A DNA stretch of 6,941 nucleotides from Sphingomonadaceae bacterium. Its GTDB lineage: Bacteria; Pseudomonadota; Alphaproteobacteria; Sphingomonadales; Sphingomonadaceae. The DNA lies in assembly GCA_019239785.1 (NCBI GenBank), contig JAFAZM010000150.1, positions 1-6,941 of the forward strand, written 5' to 3'. Made by a program: the position numbers and the translations under genes. This document shows, piece by piece, positions 6,232 to 6,941 of this stretch (the first letter of the stretch is position 1; each line of letters starts with the position of its first letter). The notes under the pieces are model-generated. The model worked only from the letters and a program-made list of their open reading frames with translations, made no database searches and was not told where the DNA came from.

Positions 6232-6714
6232 TTGTCGGAGCGACAGGTCACCCTCGCTGCCGTCGCCGGCGCGCACGGCGTCGGCGGCGAGGTGCGCCTG
6301 AAGCTGTTCGCGGAGGGGCTGGACAGCCTGAAGCGGCACAAGGCTTTCTTCGCCGATGGCCGCGCGCTGACCCTGAAGTCGGTGCGGCCGGGCGGCGGCG
6401 GGGCGATCGCCCGCTTCGCCGAGATCTGCGACCGCAACGCGGCCGAGGGGCTGCGCGGCACTGTCCTGACCGTCTCACGTTCGGCGCTGCCGCCGCTGGC
6501 GCCCGGCGAATATTATCATGCTGACCTGATCGGCCTGCCCTGCGTCACCGCCGGCGGAAGGCTGCTCGGCACGGCGGTGCTGGTCGAGAATTTCGGCGCC
6601 GGCGACATCGTCGAGATCGAGCGGCAGGATGGCTCGCGCTTCATGGTCCCGGTCAAGCCTGCGATCGAGATCGAGGCGGAGCGGCTGGTCGTGGACGAGG
6701 CTTTCGCCGAATAA
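6232..6714 (+). CDS. rimM: Ribosome maturation factor RimM
   Basis: Cytosolic assembly factor that binds S19 and helps mature the 30S head and the 16S rRNA 3' domain. The 160 residues match the usual 160-180. The N-terminal RimM barrel opens VTLAAVAGAHGVGGEVRLK (6-24, with GAHGVGGE at 13-20). The C-terminal PRC-barrel half has EYYHADLIGL (93-102), VENFGAGDIVEI (118-129) and the closing MVPVKPAIEIEAERLVVD. The start must be the TTG at 6232: the conserved region begins five residues later and the codon just upstream is the rpsP stop TAA in the same frame. No strong ribosome binding site is visible in the end of rpsP, so initiation probably depends on translational coupling. Third gene of the operon; the next gene is on the opposite strand. 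Confidence 0.95.
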   Translation: MSERQVTLAAVAGAHGVGGEVRLKLFAEGLDSLKRHKAFFADGRALTLKSVRPGGGGAIARFAEICDRNAAEGLRGTVLTVSRSALPPLAPGEYYHADLIGLPCVTAGGRLLGTAVLVENFGAGDIVEIERQDGSRFMVPVKPAIEIEAERLVVDEAFAE

Positions 6715-6733
6715 GCTCCAGGATTGCCCCAGA

Positions 6734-6756
6734 CCGTTCGGGCTCAGGGCGAACGG
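6734..6756. terminator. Hairpin between convergent rimM and oxidoreductase genes
   Basis: CCGTTCG (6734-6740) and CGAACGG (6750-6756) are perfect 7-base complements around a 9-base loop, placed 20 bases after the rimM stop and 24 bases after the stop of the opposing gene. The position suits a shared bidirectional terminator. Neither side has a T run, so intrinsic termination would be weak. Read on the minus strand, the left half (CCGTTCGCCCTGAGC) resembles an intergenic palindromic repeat I remember as common in sphingomonad genomes. Confidence 0.5.
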
Positions 6757-6779
6757 AGGGGGCATCAAACTCCGAATCC

Positions 6780-6941
6780 TTACCGAAGCAGCGGCCGCTC
6801 CTTCGCGAGATCGTTGCGGATCGTCGTCGCCGCGACGCTGGCCTCGCCCATCGCGTGGCTGATCTGATCGAGCCCTTTGGCGACATCGCCCGCGGCATAG
6901 AGCCCGGGAATGGACGTACGTTGGTGGTCGTCGATCACCAG
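6780..6941 (-). CDS. FAD/NAD(P)-dependent oxidoreductase, thioredoxin-reductase-like, C-terminal end
   Basis: Only the last 53 residues are in the window; the 5' end lies beyond the right edge and the stop is TAA at 6782-6780. The fragment contains SIPGLYAAGDVAKGLDQISH (about residues 10-29 of the visible part) and MGEASVAATTIRNDL. This is the FAD-contacting C-terminal signature of the pyridine nucleotide-disulfide oxidoreductase family, closest in form to thioredoxin reductases and their relatives. The redox CxxC pair and the NADPH domain would lie outside the window, so whether this is a true TrxB, a ferredoxin/flavodoxin-NADP reductase relative or a cysteine-less oxidoreductase cannot be told. 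It converges on rimM across a 65-bp gap and is probably not part of that operon. Confidence 0.85.
   Translation of the reverse strand: MVIDDHQRTSIPGLYAAGDVAKGLDQISHAMGEASVAATTIRNDLAKERPLLR

Noticed and set aside
5458..6339. Gly/Leu/Arg repeat-rich frame on the minus strand opposite rpsP
   Set aside because: The apparent repeat protein is the complement of the Ala/Glu codon tail of S16.

Overview
The window looks like chromosomal DNA from a high-G+C alphaproteobacterium, most likely of the Sphingomonadales. That placement rests on the very GC-rich codon use, the alphaproteobacterial look of RimM (NFGAGD) and DapF (GNATRC), a Gly-rich Ffh tail and an extended S16. It is an inference from remembered family features, not from a search.

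Left part (1-3709, minus strand): the first 105 codons of dapF (diaminopimelate epimerase; lysine and peptidoglycan precursor synthesis) run off the left edge. Upstream of dapF on the same strand, 67 bp away, is a gene of about 1108 codons. It encodes one membrane protein with a GH18-like glycosidase domain, a NodB-type polysaccharide deacetylase domain and a processive GT2 glycosyltransferase domain, in that order. It reads as a self-contained machine for making, modifying and trimming an N-acetylhexosamine-type exopolysaccharide. It is the least ordinary gene here.

Middle (3710-3990): a 281-bp divergent intergenic region. It holds two GC-rich inverted repeats, a plausible sigma70-type promoter for ffh and, between that promoter and the ffh start, a hairpin followed by a short T-rich stretch that could act as an attenuator.

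Right part (3991-6714, plus strand): ffh, rpsP and rimM form a tight translation and secretion operon. Ffh is the SRP GTPase, S16 a 30S subunit protein and RimM a 30S maturation factor. S16 carries an unusual acidic Ala/Glu/Pro tail of about 140 residues. The rimM TTG start directly follows the rpsP stop codon in the same frame.

Right edge (6715-6941): a hairpin separates rimM from a convergent gene on the minus strand. Only the last 53 codons of that gene are inside the window; they show the C-terminal FAD-binding signature of a thioredoxin-reductase-like oxidoreductase. trmD, which often follows rimM, is therefore not immediately adjacent. No tRNA, rRNA, CRISPR array, insertion sequence or phage gene was seen. 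No clearly new multi-gene system is visible; the three-domain polysaccharide enzyme and the S16 tail are the best leads.
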